Shown here in pieces: positions 10,101-19,500 of a DNA stretch of 64,000 bases (the stretch's first letter is position 1; every line of letters begins with the position of its first letter). This DNA comes from Thermoproteota archaeon (lineage in GTDB: Archaea; Thermoproteota; Thermoprotei_A; Sulfolobales; Ignisphaeraceae), in contig JAUQPB010000001.1 of assembly GCA_030550585.1 (NCBI GenBank), positions 496,001-560,000 on the forward strand, given 5' to 3'. A model generated the notes under the pieces. That model did not search any database. It was given only the letters and a program-made list of their open reading frames with translations, and had not been told where the DNA came from. The position numbers and the translations under genes are program-made.

Positions 10101-10564
10101 ATGATGGTAGGACAGGAGAGCTTATAGGAAATCCAATATTTATTGGGATAGTCTATTACCAGAAGCTTCATCATATGGTTGCAGACAAGATACATGCAAG
10201 GCCGAAGGGTCCTGTGCAGCTTTTGACTAGACAGCCTACGGAAGGTAGGGCAAGAGAGGGTGGGTTGAGGTTTGGTGAGATGGAGAGAGATGCGATAATA
10301 GGCCACGGAGCCTCGGCATTATTGAGAGAGAGAATGCTTGATAGCTCGGATAAGACTATCATCTATGTTTGTGAGCTCTGCGGTTTTATTGGATGGTATA
10401 ACAAGAAGAGGGAGGTATATGAATGTCCAATACATGGTGATAAGGGTGTGCTACACCCGGTGGCGGTTCCATATGCATTTAAGCTATTAATCCAGGAGAT
10501 GATGAGCATGGGTATTAAACCAAGACTAATTTTATCAGATAAACATGAGAAATACGCTATATGA
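7115..10564 (+). CDS. rpoB: DNA-directed RNA polymerase subunit B (Rpo2), undivided
   Basis: The second-largest catalytic subunit, 1149 residues in one piece, as in crenarchaea; euryarchaeal methanogens split it into B' and B''. Visible landmarks include the ETPEGPNCGLVKNLAL block, the GYNMEDAIIMNKSSVDRGLARS active-centre region (in pieces), KFASRHGQKG, and a C-terminal zinc-binding CELCG...YECPIHG. It sits directly after rpoH and is followed 11 bases later by rpoA1 with a strong GGTGAGG site between them. Confidence 0.98.
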   Translation: MSSISILDKGDVHASLGPIPQPHPQSKILSPDDRWAIIEAFIKEKGITKHHIESYNTFLERTLREIIMEEPIIETSIPGYKLVIKDFRLGEPQVREVDGSINRNITPMECRHRDLTYAIPIYLTIVPIENNVAGAPVEVMIGEIPLMVKSSRDPITKLSEEDLIKIGEDPRDPGGYFIIDGTERIIVAQEDLAPNRVIVDYGQEGLNITHTAKVISSTTGFRVPVILDRHKDGTLHISFPAVPGKIPFVVMMRALGMETDRDIALAVSPDPDIQKELFASFVQASDIATVDDALDYIGSRVAIGQVRESRIERAKYILDHYFLPHLGTRPEDRVKKALFLGQMACKLIEFVLGRRPADDKDHYANKRIRLAGDMLALLFRVAFKAFLRDLRYQVERAKVKERRVNIGLYVRSDIITERIRHAMATGTWIGGRTGVSQIIDRTNWLSSLSHMRRVISPLSRSQPHFEARDLHGTQFGRLCPFETPEGPNCGLVKNLALMVTISVGVPEEEVLNALYSLGLMPLIEVFNKLRNNELDYETVSKWSKVYLNGTLVGYVADGETFVKTIRDLRRAGKISYEVNVAHYKTQYINEVYINCDSGRMLRPLLIVENGRLKISKEHIERIRNGEPFEILLKEGVVELLDPEEEENALIAVNPEDITEETTHVEIWPPAIMGVSASTIPYAEHNQSPRNAYQSAMAKQALGFYMANFLLRVDTRSHILHYPQVPLVQTRALSIIGYNDRPSGQNMVVAVMSYTGYNMEDAIIMNKSSVDRGLARSNFFRLYSTEELKYPGGQEDRIEIPDTKVIGYRGKEAYTKLEEDGMAKVEAMVRGGEAVIGKTSPPRFVEEFRGYGILAQRRKDSSVTVRHGEVGWVDAVFISTSAEGHRIVKVKVRDLRIPEIGDKFASRHGQKGVIGALIPQYDMPFTADGITPDIIINPHALPSRMTLGQLMESIAGKVAALRGRFVDGTPFYEESIEDLKKQLFVFGYPMDGTEPMYDGRTGELIGNPIFIGIVYYQKLHHMVADKIHARPKGPVQLLTRQPTEGRAREGGLRFGEMERDAIIGHGASALLRERMLDSSDKTIIYVCELCGFIGWYNKKREVYECPIHGDKGVLHPVAVPYAFKLLIQEMMSMGIKPRLILSDKHEKYAI

Positions 10565-10575
10565 GGTGAGGATAT

Positions 10576-13224
10576 GTGAGTGAGGAGAAGATTGTATCGG
10601 GGATAAAGTTCGGCATTCTATCTCCAGATGAGATAAGAAAAATGTCTGTTGTCCAGGTAACATCCCCTGAAACTTATGAAGAGGATGGAACGCCTAGAGC
10701 ACATTCAGTTATGGATTATAGACTAGGTGCCATAGAGCCTGGGCAGGTGTGTCCAGTATGTGGCAATACTATAAAGGGGTGTCCAGGACATTTTGGTCAT
10801 ATAGAATTGGCAGTTCCTATAATAAATGTCTTGTTTGTTAAGCACATACATGAGTTGCTCAAGGCGACATGCCCAAAATGTGGCAGGCTAAAGATTTCGC
10901 CACAAGCGTTTGAAAGATATAGAAAATATCTTGCAAAACTTAAGGATAGATACCCCTATTTAGCAAGGCTCTTCACCGAATATATCAAGAGGCAGGCAAT
11001 GAAAGCAACTGTTTGTCCGTATTGTGGGGCTAAACAGCCGAAGATAAAGCTTGAGAAGCCCACAACTTTCATAGAGCAGTACCCAGATTCAAAGGATACC
11101 ATAAGGCTCAATGCTAGAGAGGTTAGGAAGAGGTTAGAGGCTATACCGAATGAAGATCTAGAGTTGCTGGGCTATGACCCTAGGGATGCGAGACCGGAGT
11201 GGATGGTGTTTACAGCTTTTCCAGTTCCGCCAACATCTATCAGACCTTCGATACTAATTGAAACAGGTATTAGATCAGAAGACGATTTAACACACAAACT
11301 AGTGGATATTGTTAGAACAAATGAGAGGCTAAGAGAGCACATTGCATCAGGGGCGCCAGAGATCATAATTGATGATCTCTGGGAGTTGCTCCAATATCAT
11401 GTCACAACATATCTAGATAACGAGGTTCCCGGCATCCCCCCAGCTAAACACAGATCTGGAAGACCCCTCAAGACATTGGCACAAAGACTGAGGGGAAAGG
11501 AGGGAAGGTTCAGAGGCAATCTATCAGGTAAAAGGGTGGACTACTCAGCTAGAACTGTGATTAGCCCAGACCCATATCTAAGCATAAACGAGGTTGGTGT
11601 ACCCATAGACGTTGCAAAAATTTTGACCGTGCCTGAGAGAGTTAATGAGTGGAACATTGATGAGCTGAGGAGATATGTGATTAATGGACCGTTTAAATGG
11701 CCTGGTGCAAACTATGTTGTAACACCAGATGGTAGAAGAATTGATTTGAGATATGTGAGAGACAGGAAAAGCGTTGCAGAGTCTCTTGCCCCTGGATACA
11801 TTGTTGAGAGGCATCTTAAGGACGGCGATATAGTATTGTTTAACAGGCAGCCATCGCTTCACAGAATGTCTATGATGGGCCACGTGGTAAAGGTCTTGCC
11901 GGGCAGAACATTCAGATTACACTTATCTGTTTGCCCACCTTACAACGCGGATTTTGATGGAGATGAAATGAATTTGCATGTACCTCAAACAGAAGATGCG
12001 AGGGCCGAGGCAAGAACTCTGCTAAAGGTTCAGAACCACATTCTTACACCCAGATACGGAGGTGTTATAATAGGGGCCATACAAGACTATATAAGCGGCG
12101 CCTATGTCCTCACAATAAAGTCTACACTACTTGAGAAAGAAGAGGTCATAGAGCTCTTGGCAGCAGCAGGTGTTGTTAAAGAGCCTCCGGAACCAGCAAT
12201 TCTGTCACCAAGAAAGCTGTGGACAGGAAAACAGATTGTAAGCATGTTCCTGCCAGAGGACTTTAACTTCCATGGAAAAGCAAACATCTCATCAGGTCCT
12301 CTAAGATGTGATGACATCAACTGTTTCTGGGACTCGTACGTCGTTGTTAGACAGGGCAAGCTTCTTTTAGGGGTCTTAGACAAGAAGACCATTGGTGCTG
12401 AGCAACAGGATAGCGTTTTGTACTGGCTTGCCAAAGAGTATGGAGTCGAAGTAGCAGCAGCTTTTATGGACAAGCTGTTCAGATTGTTTATAAGGGTATT
12501 GGAACGGAAGGGCTTTACGCTAAGACTAGACGATGTGGCAGTAAGTGAAGATGTGCAGACACAAATTTTGAACCTGTTGAGTGAGGCATTTGAAAAGGTA
12601 AGAAACCTTGTTGAGCAGTACTCTAGAGGAACACTTGAGGTTGTTCCTGGGAGATCATTAGAGGAGAGCTTGGAGATAAGGATTTTGGAGGTTCTTGCAG
12701 AAGCGAGAGACAAGGCAGGTGAGGTGGCGGTATCGTCGCTTAACCCATTTAACTATGCGTTTATTATGGCAAGAACAGGTGCAAGAGGAAATGTATTGAA
12801 TTTAACGCAAATGGCTGCTACACTAGGTCAGATGACAGTGCGTGGTGAGAGGATATGGCGCGGATACATGGGCAGGCCATTGCCACACTTCAAACGTGAT
12901 GATCTAGGCGCTATTGCGAGAGGGTTTGTTGTGAATAGCTTCTTCAGAGGTTTGTCGGTTACGGAAATGTTTATGCATGCTGCAGGTGGTAGGGAGGGTC
13001 TGGTTGATACTGCTGTAAGAACGTCGCAAAGTGGTTATATGCAGCGCAGATTGGTCAACGCTTTGATGGATCTTTATATTGCCTACGACAATACGGTTAG
13101 AGACTCTTCCGGGTCTATAATACAGTTTGCTTATGGCGAGGATATGGCAGATCCTTCAAAGGCTCCTCACGGTAAGATAGTAAATGTTGAGAGAATTGTT
13201 GAGAGGGTCTTGGGTGAGATCTAA
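10576..13224 (+). CDS. rpoA1: DNA-directed RNA polymerase subunit A' (Rpo1N)
   Basis: N-terminal two thirds of the largest subunit, 882 residues, carrying the catalytic [10 protein letters not shown] motif with D459, D461 and D463 as the Mg2+ ligands. Near the N-terminus CPVCG-CPGH and later CPKCG and CPYCG pairs bind zinc. GTG at 10576 is the start; GGTGAGG at 10565-10571 supports it. The stop TAA overlaps the ATG of rpoA2 (TAATG), consistent with the archaeal split of the largest subunit and translational coupling of its two halves. Confidence 0.98.
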   Translation: MSEEKIVSGIKFGILSPDEIRKMSVVQVTSPETYEEDGTPRAHSVMDYRLGAIEPGQVCPVCGNTIKGCPGHFGHIELAVPIINVLFVKHIHELLKATCPKCGRLKISPQAFERYRKYLAKLKDRYPYLARLFTEYIKRQAMKATVCPYCGAKQPKIKLEKPTTFIEQYPDSKDTIRLNAREVRKRLEAIPNEDLELLGYDPRDARPEWMVFTAFPVPPTSIRPSILIETGIRSEDDLTHKLVDIVRTNERLREHIASGAPEIIIDDLWELLQYHVTTYLDNEVPGIPPAKHRSGRPLKTLAQRLRGKEGRFRGNLSGKRVDYSARTVISPDPYLSINEVGVPIDVAKILTVPERVNEWNIDELRRYVINGPFKWPGANYVVTPDGRRIDLRYVRDRKSVAESLAPGYIVERHLKDGDIVLFNRQPSLHRMSMMGHVVKVLPGRTFRLHLSVCPPYNADFDGDEMNLHVPQTEDARAEARTLLKVQNHILTPRYGGVIIGAIQDYISGAYVLTIKSTLLEKEEVIELLAAAGVVKEPPEPAILSPRKLWTGKQIVSMFLPEDFNFHGKANISSGPLRCDDINCFWDSYVVVRQGKLLLGVLDKKTIGAEQQDSVLYWLAKEYGVEVAAAFMDKLFRLFIRVLERKGFTLRLDDVAVSEDVQTQILNLLSEAFEKVRNLVEQYSRGTLEVVPGRSLEESLEIRILEVLAEARDKAGEVAVSSLNPFNYAFIMARTGARGNVLNLTQMAATLGQMTVRGERIWRGYMGRPLPHFKRDDLGAIARGFVVNSFFRGLSVTEMFMHAAGGREGLVDTAVRTSQSGYMQRRLVNALMDLYIAYDNTVRDSSGSIIQFAYGEDMADPSKAPHGKIVNVERIVERVLGEI

Positions 13225-14423
13225 TGACATCTCCAAGCATCTCAGATGTTGGAAGCTTCAATGCTTCTGATCTCATAGAGAAGAGACTCGGTGCACGGGT
13301 TCCGAGGTCTGTTGTAGAGGAGCTAAAAGCTGTTGTGACAAAGTATAGCATATCTAAAGAACAGCTAGATAAGATCATAAGTGAGGTAGAGAAAGAGGTT
13401 GAGGAGAACACTATCGATCCCGGCGAACCTGTGGGAATGGTGGCTGCTCAGAGTATTGGCGAGCCAAGCACTCAAATGACCTTAAGAACATTTCACTATG
13501 CGGGTGTAAGAGAATTAAATGTTACACTAGGATTGCCGAGACTCATAGAGCTTGTAGATGCTAAGAAAACGCCTTCAACGCCATTGACATATGTGTATCT
13601 CAAACCAGAGTACAAGAACAGTAGAGAGAAGGCAATTGAGGTTGCAAGAAAAATTGAGATGACAAGAGTTTTAAATGTTGCTCTTCGCATTGATGTAGAC
13701 TTCTTCAACAACTCCATAAACATTCTTCTAGATAGGGACATGCTTGAGGATAAGGGGGTTGAAGTAGAGGATGTTATAAAGGTAATACAAAAATCTTTGA
13801 AGAAGGCTAGAGTAACTAAAAGCGAGGAAAATCCATATGAGGTTGTAATCCAGTTTGAGGAGCCTATAGATCCAACAAAAGTCGAGAGACTGAGGGAGAA
13901 GATACTGGGTCTGAAAATCAAAGGCGTCAAAGGGATAAACAAAGTTATTATTCAGAGAAGAGGAGACGAATATGTTCTGGTATGCGAGGGTAGCAATCTA
14001 AGCGAGCTTATGCAGATAGAGGAAATCGATTATAGAAGAATCAGAACGAATAATGTTAAAGAGGTTGAGGAGGTCTTGGGGATAGAAGCTGCAAGAGCGC
14101 TTCTCATAGAGGAGATAATGAATGTTCTCGAGGAACAGGGGCTTGAGGTGGACATAAGACATGTTATGCTAGTAGCTGATATGATGACCAGAACAGGAAC
14201 AGTTAAGCAGATAGGTAGACATGGTGTTATGGCTATAAAGGATAGCCCACTTGCAAAAGCAGCATTTGAAGTAACAGTTAAAAACCTTGTTAATTCAGCT
14301 GTAAGAGGTGAAATAGATAAGGTGACAGGCATAACGGAAAGCGTTATTGTGGGTAACTACATACCTGTGGGCACATCCAAAGTTGGAATTGTTTTCAATC
14401 CCCATATAAAAATAGAGGGGTGA
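13224..14423 (+). CDS. rpoA2: DNA-directed RNA polymerase subunit A'' (Rpo1C)
   Basis: C-terminal part of the largest polymerase subunit, 399 residues. It contains the trigger-loop and bridge-proximal segment PGEPVGMVAAQSIGEPSTQM, then TFHYAGV, and a later HVMLVADMMTRTG block typical of archaeal A''. The first 60 residues form the linker to A'. No intein or insertion is visible. It starts on the last base of the rpoA1 stop codon and is followed 10 bases later by rpl30e. Confidence 0.98.
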   Translation: MTSPSISDVGSFNASDLIEKRLGARVPRSVVEELKAVVTKYSISKEQLDKIISEVEKEVEENTIDPGEPVGMVAAQSIGEPSTQMTLRTFHYAGVRELNVTLGLPRLIELVDAKKTPSTPLTYVYLKPEYKNSREKAIEVARKIEMTRVLNVALRIDVDFFNNSINILLDRDMLEDKGVEVEDVIKVIQKSLKKARVTKSEENPYEVVIQFEEPIDPTKVERLREKILGLKIKGVKGINKVIIQRRGDEYVLVCEGSNLSELMQIEEIDYRRIRTNNVKEVEEVLGIEAARALLIEEIMNVLEEQGLEVDIRHVMLVADMMTRTGTVKQIGRHGVMAIKDSPLAKAAFEVTVKNLVNSAVRGEIDKVTGITESVIVGNYIPVGTSKVGIVFNPHIKIEG

Positions 14424-14433
14424 GCAGAACAAG

Positions 14434-14763
14434 ATGTCAGCTCAGCAATCTCTAGATAATATACTTAGATTTGTGGTGAGAACAGGCAAGATTGTAGTGG
14501 GATTCAAAGAAACGCTAAAAAATGTGAAGCTGGGAAAGCTAAAATTTGTTGTAATAGCGTCAAACATTCCGGAGACTATGAAGAGTGATTTAGAGTATTA
14601 TGCAAAGCTATCAAAAATCGAAGTCATAGTATATCCAGGTACAAACAGAGATTTGGGTGCATTGCTTGGAAAGCCATTCTCAGTATCTACTATAGGTATA
14701 ATTGATACTGGTCAGGTATCGGAGGAGGCACTAAGATCTTTTGTAGGATCTGCAACTAGGTGA
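14434..14763 (+). CDS. rpl30e: Large ribosomal subunit protein L30e
   Basis: A 109-residue L7Ae/L30e-superfamily RNA-binding protein. It shows the central KLKFVVIASNIP strand-turn and the YPGTNRDLGALLGKPF segment of L30e. Location between rpoA2 and nusA is the standard archaeal arrangement. The stop overlaps the nusA reading frame by four bases. Confidence 0.95.
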   Translation: MSAQQSLDNILRFVVRTGKIVVGFKETLKNVKLGKLKFVVIASNIPETMKSDLEYYAKLSKIEVIVYPGTNRDLGALLGKPFSVSTIGIIDTGQVSEEALRSFVGSATR

Positions 14764-15233
14764 GTATGGCCATGGCGACAAAGGTTAATGACATTAAGCC
14801 TCAGTTCAATGTTAAGCTAACTATGGAGGAAATGCGCTATATGACGATATTCCAGGATGTTACAGGTGTTACACCAAGAGATTGCGTTGTTAGTGATGAG
14901 CTCAATTCAATAATATTTATTGTTGATAGCGACAAGGTTGGGTTGGCTGTAGGCAAGAAAGGCTACAACGTTAAATACCTGTCGAAGCTGTTTGGAAGAA
15001 GCATAGATGTGGTTGGATGGGCTGACAATCTAGAGGATTTCGCTAAGAACATTTTCATACCGGCAAGAGTGTACAGAGTTCAGCTTATCGAAGGATCTGA
15101 TAAGAAAACTCTATATGTATATGTTGATCCAAAGGACAAGGGAATTGCAATAGGTAAGAATGGAAGAAATGTTGCAAGGGCTAGGATACTCATGAAGAGG
15201 TATTACAATATAGACAATGTTATAATTGCATAG
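14760..15233 (+). CDS. nusA: NusA-like KH-domain transcription factor
   Basis: The archaeal short NusA, 157 residues with two KH RNA-binding domains and no N-terminal polymerase-binding domain as in bacteria. The GXXG loops are visible as VGKKGYNVKYL (first KH) and IGKNGRNVARA (second KH). The longest frame begins at GTG 14760, overlapping the L30e stop; ATG 14766 and ATG 14772 are also in frame. AGGTGAG at 14757-14763 is best spaced for ATG 14772, so the true protein may be four residues shorter. Confidence 0.93.
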   Translation: MSMAMATKVNDIKPQFNVKLTMEEMRYMTIFQDVTGVTPRDCVVSDELNSIIFIVDSDKVGLAVGKKGYNVKYLSKLFGRSIDVVGWADNLEDFAKNIFIPARVYRVQLIEGSDKKTLYVYVDPKDKGIAIGKNGRNVARARILMKRYYNIDNVIIA

Positions 15234-15241
15234 AAAACCAT

Positions 15242-15255
15242 GTTATAAGTTTTTA
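15242..15255 (+). promoter_or_regulatory. TATA-box region for rps12
   Basis: GTTATAAGTTTTTA about 58-71 bases before rps12, in the 79-base gap after nusA. It suggests an internal promoter that separates the ribosomal genes from the polymerase genes. Confidence 0.4.
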
Positions 15256-15312
15256 AGCTAAGACATGCCAAAAATACTTAGAGGATAAGTCAAATGTATC
15301 TGGGGAGGCTGA

Positions 15313-15756
15313 TTGCCAGGTAAAAAAGGGGGCTATGGACTCTACGCAGCAAGAAAGCTAAAGCTAAAGAGGCTAAAGTTTAGATGGTCTCAGAGGGACT
15401 TTAGAATACGAATGCTAAAGCTAAAGGAGAAGTATGATCCACTAGAGGGAGCTCCGATGGCTAGAGGAATAGTTCTTGAGAAGGTTGGTGTCGAGGCTAG
15501 GCAACCCAATGCAGCTGTTAGGAAATGTGTTCGTGTGCAGATTGTTAAGAATGGCAAGGTTGTAACAGCCTTTGTACCTTATGATGGCGGTCTAAACTTC
15601 ATAGAAGAACATGACGAAGTTATAATTGCTGGTATCGGTGGCACAAGAGGCAAGTCTATGGGCGATCTGCCAGGAGTCAAATACAAGGTTATTGCGGTAA
15701 ACGGCGTTGCATTAACAGAGTTGTTAAAGGGTAAGAAGCAAAAGCCCTTGAGGTAA
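15313..15756 (+). CDS. rps12: Small ribosomal subunit protein S12 (uS12)
   Basis: Decoding-centre protein of 147 residues. The conserved [12 protein letters not shown] segment and the [13 protein letters not shown] and [10 protein letters not shown] blocks are present. TTG at 15313 starts the frame, with GGGAGG four bases before it. The stop codon overlaps the ATG of rps7, giving the classical str-type gene order rps12-rps7-tuf-rps10. Confidence 0.96.
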   Translation: MPGKKGGYGLYAARKLKLKRLKFRWSQRDFRIRMLKLKEKYDPLEGAPMARGIVLEKVGVEARQPNAAVRKCVRVQIVKNGKVVTAFVPYDGGLNFIEEHDEVIIAGIGGTRGKSMGDLPGVKYKVIAVNGVALTELLKGKKQKPLR

Positions 15757-16376
15757 TGCATATGTCGTCTGGCGAGTTACAAACAAAGTTATCTGATATT
15801 GTGGCTGATCTAGACAATCTAAAGCTATTCGGCAAATGGAGCTACAAGGATGTAGTTGTTCTTGACCCCAGTCTCAAAAAGTATATATCGCTGAAACCTG
15901 TTGTTGTACCTCATTCAGCTGGCAAACATGCTCATAGAAGATTTGGCAAGGCTGAGGTGCCAATTGTAGAAAGGCTTATCAATAGGCTTATGAGAAAAAT
16001 GAAGAATACTGGTAAAAAACATTTGGCATTTAACATTGTTAAACATGCCTTTGAAATTATCCATGTGAGAACGGGGGAGAACCCAATACAAGTTCTTGTT
16101 AGAGCAGTAGAGAATGCTGCTCCAAGAGAGGAGACAACTAGGATTATGTATGGAGGTATAGTATATCATGTTGCGGTAGATGTTGCTCCAATGAGGAGGG
16201 TAGATTTAGCTATAAGACATTTGACTGAAGGGGCGTACAACTGCTCATTTAGGTCTGTCAAGCCTATTGAGGAGTGTCTAGCAGATGAAATAATCGCGGC
16301 AGCGGCTAATGATAGCAAGAGTTATGCTATTCAAAGAAAAGAGGAGATAGAGCGTATTGCTCTGAGCTCTAGGTAG
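15756..16376 (+). CDS. rps7: Small ribosomal subunit protein S7 (uS7)
   Basis: A 206-residue archaeal S7 that binds the 3' major domain of 16S r[25 protein letters not shown] and the [19 protein letters not shown] segment are diagnostic. ATG 15756 overlaps the rps12 stop; ATG 15762 is an alternative two codons on. About 100 bases follow before tuf, with a promoter-like element. Confidence 0.96.
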   Translation: MHMSSGELQTKLSDIVADLDNLKLFGKWSYKDVVVLDPSLKKYISLKPVVVPHSAGKHAHRRFGKAEVPIVERLINRLMRKMKNTGKKHLAFNIVKHAFEIIHVRTGENPIQVLVRAVENAAPREETTRIMYGGIVYHVAVDVAPMRRVDLAIRHLTEGAYNCSFRSVKPIEECLADEIIAAAANDSKSYAIQRKEEIERIALSSR

Positions 16377-16412
16377 AGAACTGGTTTTTCGTTTGATGCG
16401 ATGCAACTATAC

Positions 16413-16421
16413 ACTTATAAG
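16413..16421 (+). promoter_or_regulatory. TATA box for tuf
   Basis: ACTTATAAG 56-64 bases before the tuf ATG, in the gap after rps7. It would give the very highly expressed elongation factor its own promoter. Confidence 0.45.
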
Positions 16422-16476
16422 TTCTACCTGCTCACTTTTTGTTTCTTAGAAGAGTATCGATGAAAGGGTTTGGAAT

Positions 16477-17823
16477 ATGAGCACAAAACCACATCTAAAC
16501 CTAGTTATAATAGGTCATGTAGACCATGGGAAAAGTACGCTAGTTGGTAGGCTGTTAGTAGAGGTTGGTGCAGTAGATGAGAAAACATGGAAAGAAACTG
16601 TTGAAGCAGCTATAAAGGCTGGTAAGGAAAGTGAGAAATATGCCTGGTTGCTAGACAGATTAAAGGAGGAGAGAGAAAGAGGGTTAACAATATCGCTTGC
16701 CTATAGAAAGTTCGAAACCAACAACTACTACTACACAATAATTGATGCACCTGGCCACAGAGACTTCGTAAAGAATATGATTACTGGTGCAAGCCAAGCT
16801 GACGTTGCTGTGCTGGTAGTCTCTGCGAAGAAGGGTGAGTTAGAGGCTGGTATGAGCCCAGAGGGGCAGACAAGAGAGCACATTCTACTAGCTAGGACTA
16901 TGGGTATAGACCAGCTCATAGTAGCTGTAACAAAGATGGATACTACAGAGCCTCCATACTCAGAGAAAAGGTTTATGGAGATTGTAGAGCTCTTGACAAA
17001 GTTCCTCAAATCTGTGGGATACAAACTAGATACAGTTACATTTATCCCAGTATCAGGCTGGGTCGGAGACAACGTCACCAAACCCAGTGCAAATATGCCT
17101 TGGTGGAACGACCAGAAGATTGCTGAGCTAAAGAAGAAATACGGTGTTAATGGTGCTAGAACACTTTTGGAGGCTCTAGATGCTGTAAAGGAGCCTCCAA
17201 AGCCCATCGACAAGCCGCTAAGAATACCAATATCAGAGGTATTCGTGATATCTGGTGTTGGCACAGTTCCTGTTGGCAGAGTTGAGACAGGCGTTCTAAA
17301 GGTTGGCGACACAGTAGTCTTTATGCCCCCCAACGTGTCTGGCGAAGTAAGGAGTATAGAGATGCATCACCAGAGAATAGAGAAGGCCATACCAGGAGAC
17401 AACATAGGATTCAACGTGAGGGGCATTTCAAAAGAACAGGTTAAGAGAGGAGATGTTGCAGGCCACCCAACAAACCCACCAACAGTTGTCGACGAATTCA
17501 CTGCTAGAGTGATGATAGTCTGGCACCCAACAGCCATAGCACCCGGCTACACACCCGTAATCCACGCACACACTGCTAGCATACCATGTAGAATAGTTGA
17601 AATTGTTGCTAAACTAGACCCAAGAACAGGTCAGCCAACAGAGAAGAACCCGCCATTCATCAAACAGGGAGATATAGCAATAGTTAGATTCAAGCCTCTC
17701 AAGCCGATGGTCATAGAGAAGTACAGTGACTTCCCACAACTCGGAAGATTCGCAATGAGAGACATGGGCAAAACCGTTGGAATAGGAATAGTAATGGATA
17801 TTAAGCCCGCTGCAAAAGCATAA
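16477..17823 (+). CDS. tuf: Translation elongation factor 1-alpha (aEF1A)
   Basis: GTPase that delivers aminoacyl-tRNA to the ribosome, 448 residues. G1 is GHVDHGKS (13-20), G3 is DAPGHRDF, and G4 is TKMD. Domains 2 and 3 follow, with VPVGRVETG and the HTASIPCR segment near the C-terminus. Codon use in the second half is richer in C-ending codons than in neighbouring genes, as expected for strong expression. rps10 follows after 18 bases and is probably cotranscribed. Confidence 0.98.
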   Translation: MSTKPHLNLVIIGHVDHGKSTLVGRLLVEVGAVDEKTWKETVEAAIKAGKESEKYAWLLDRLKEERERGLTISLAYRKFETNNYYYTIIDAPGHRDFVKNMITGASQADVAVLVVSAKKGELEAGMSPEGQTREHILLARTMGIDQLIVAVTKMDTTEPPYSEKRFMEIVELLTKFLKSVGYKLDTVTFIPVSGWVGDNVTKPSANMPWWNDQKIAELKKKYGVNGARTLLEALDAVKEPPKPIDKPLRIPISEVFVISGVGTVPVGRVETGVLKVGDTVVFMPPNVSGEVRSIEMHHQRIEKAIPGDNIGFNVRGISKEQVKRGDVAGHPTNPPTVVDEFTARVMIVWHPTAIAPGYTPVIHAHTASIPCRIVEIVAKLDPRTGQPTEKNPPFIKQGDIAIVRFKPLKPMVIEKYSDFPQLGRFAMRDMGKTVGIGIVMDIKPAAKA

Positions 17824-17841
17824 AGAAGGACTGAAGACACA

Positions 17842-18156
17842 ATGTCATCAATGGTTAGAATAAGGCTTTGGAGCACAGACTCCAACAATCTAAACTATGT
17901 AGTCTCACAAATAGTTGACATAGCAAAGAAAGCAGGCGTAAAAATAAGAGGACCTGTACCACTACCGGTAAAAAGACTTGTTGTGCCAGTGCCAAGACTG
18001 CCACACGGAGAGGGAAGCAAAGTATGGGACAAATGGGAGCTAAGAATACACAAGAGAATAATAGATGTTGAAGCAAACGAACATGTAATAAGACAGATAA
18101 TGAGGGTAAGAGTACCAGAAAATGTATACATAGAGATAGAGATAAGAAGAAAATAA
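17842..18156 (+). CDS. rps10: Small ribosomal subunit protein S10 (uS10)
   Basis: A 104-residue S10 with the [16 protein letters not shown]-terminus, the [15 protein letters not shown] loop and a [11 protein letters not shown] segment. It closes the str-type operon, 18 bases after tuf and 43 bases before tRNA-Ser. Confidence 0.96.
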   Translation: MSSMVRIRLWSTDSNNLNYVVSQIVDIAKKAGVKIRGPVPLPVKRLVVPVPRLPHGEGSKVWDKWELRIHKRIIDVEANEHVIRQIMRVRVPENVYIEIEIRRK

Positions 18157-18199
18157 GTATTTTTGATGTAAAACAAAATATTATAAACGTCTTTTACGC

Positions 18200-18288
18200 G
18201 CCGGGGTGCCCGAGCGGTCTAAGGGGCCGGCCTGGAGAGCCGGTGGGGCTATGTCCCCGCGCGGGTTCAAATCCCGCCCCCGGCGCCA
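18200..18288 (+). tRNA. tRNA-Ser (GGA)
   Basis: Class II tRNA with a long variable arm. Acceptor GCCGGGG pairs with CCCCGGC, the anticodon loop CTGGAGA gives anticodon GGA, and the T arm is GCGGG-TTCAAAT-CCCGC. Discriminator is G, and CCA (18286-18288) is encoded. The GC-rich variable arm GGGGCTATGTCCCC folds on itself. Confidence 0.95.
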
Positions 18289-18467
18289 CCTCTCCGCAAT
18301 TCTATTGCCTATGCATATAGCCTTCCAAGAAAGTTTGTTGTCTTGTTATTTACTATTACTTTGAAGCTGGTGTTAGTTTGATGAACCTAGAATATGTTAT
18401 TAATTGCGTATACAAGTATGGTGTTCGAAATAGGTAATAGGTTGATGAAAGTAATCTTTCAATAAAG

Positions 18468-18478
18468 TTTATATTTTA
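18468..18478 (+). promoter_or_regulatory. TATA box for the ABC transporter ATPase gene
   Basis: TTTATATTTTA 57-67 bases before the TTG start at 18535, at the end of a 246-base spacer after tRNA-Ser in which I see no gene. Confidence 0.4.
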
Positions 18479-18534
18479 TGGTGCCAGTAGATTGTTGTAA
18501 CATTATGTGTTTATGAAAGAGGGTGTGACTGTTT

Positions 18535-19500
18535 TTGGCGGCAAATACTGTACTTAGTGTCAGAGATTTGAGGATATACTATTTCACTAGTAGAGGGGCT
18601 GTTAGAGCTGTTGATGGGGTTTCATTCGATGTTGGAGAAGGTGATGTTCTTGGTGTTGCCGGCGAGTCTGGCTCTGGCAAGTCCACTCTTGGCTTTGGTA
18701 TAATGGGTCTTGTTCCACCTCCTGGCAGAATTGTTGGCGGTAGTATTGTGCTTGACGGCATTGATCTCACGAAGCTTTCTGAGGATGAGCTTAGGAAGAT
18801 TAGGTGGAGCAAGGTTAGCATGGTTTTCCAAGGAGCTCTAAACGTCCTCAATCCTGTTGTTAGGGTTGGGGATCAGATGGCCGAGGTTCTAGTTATTCAC
18901 AAGGGGCTTTCTAAAGATGAGGCCATGAAAATTGTTGAAGAGCATCTAAAACTTGTTGGTCTTCCACCAGATGTTGCAAGAAGGTATCCCCACGAGCTTA
19001 GTGGTGGTATGAAGCAGCGAGTGGTTATTGCAATGGCTCTTCTTCTCAGGCCAAGACTTGTGATAGCCGATGAGCCTACAACAGCACTCGATGTTGTTAT
19101 ACAGGCTCAGATAATGAATTTGTTGAAGAGGATTAGAGAGGAGGAGAAGGTTTCAATGATATTCATAACACATGATCTAAGCCTAATAGCAGAAATAGCA
19201 AACAAAGTAGCTGTGATGTACGCTGGTAAAATAGTTGAGATGGGCTCTTCAGATGACGTATATTCACAACCCCTACACCCATACACCCAAGGACTTTTAA
19301 ACAGCATACCATCAATTAGAAGAAGAAAGGGCCTTTCATGGATACCGGGCTCACCACCAGATCTAAGAAACCCACCACAAGGCTGTAGGTTCCATCCTAG
19401 GTGCCCATATGCAATGGATATCTGTAGGAGGGAGGAACCCCCTCAAATTGATGTTGGAAACAGTCATGTTGTCTCCTGCTGGCTATATGCAAAAAGGTGA
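18535..19500 (+). CDS. Oligopeptide/dipeptide-type ABC transporter ATP-binding protein (DppD-like)
   Basis: Cytoplasmic ATPase of a peptide/nickel-type ABC importer, 321 residues. It has Walker A GESGSGKST, the signature LSGGMKQRV, Walker B LVIADEPTTALDV and the switch histidine ITHD. The C-terminal oligopeptide-transporter extension with two cysteines (GCRFHPRCPYAMDICRREEPP, in pieces) is present. TTG 18535 is supported by AGGGTGTGA about eight bases upstream. It is separated from the binding protein gene by an opposite-strand ORF, so it forms its own transcription unit. The substrate (peptide or sugar oligomer) cannot be set from sequence. Confidence 0.92.
   Translation: MAANTVLSVRDLRIYYFTSRGAVRAVDGVSFDVGEGDVLGVAGESGSGKSTLGFGIMGLVPPPGRIVGGSIVLDGIDLTKLSEDELRKIRWSKVSMVFQGALNVLNPVVRVGDQMAEVLVIHKGLSKDEAMKIVEEHLKLVGLPPDVARRYPHELSGGMKQRVVIAMALLLRPRLVIADEPTTALDVVIQAQIMNLLKRIREEEKVSMIFITHDLSLIAEIANKVAVMYAGKIVEMGSSDDVYSQPLHPYTQGLLNSIPSIRRRKGLSWIPGSPPDLRNPPQGCRFHPRCPYAMDICRREEPPQIDVGNSHVVSCWLYAKR

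Noticed and set aside
12102-12713. A 203-codon open frame antisense to rpoA1
   Set aside because: Low-complexity shadow of the catalytic polymerase subunit.
18289-18534. Possible C/D box small RNA (two TTGATGAA-like boxes)
   Set aside because: No CTGA D boxes at the required spacing, so the box set is incomplete.
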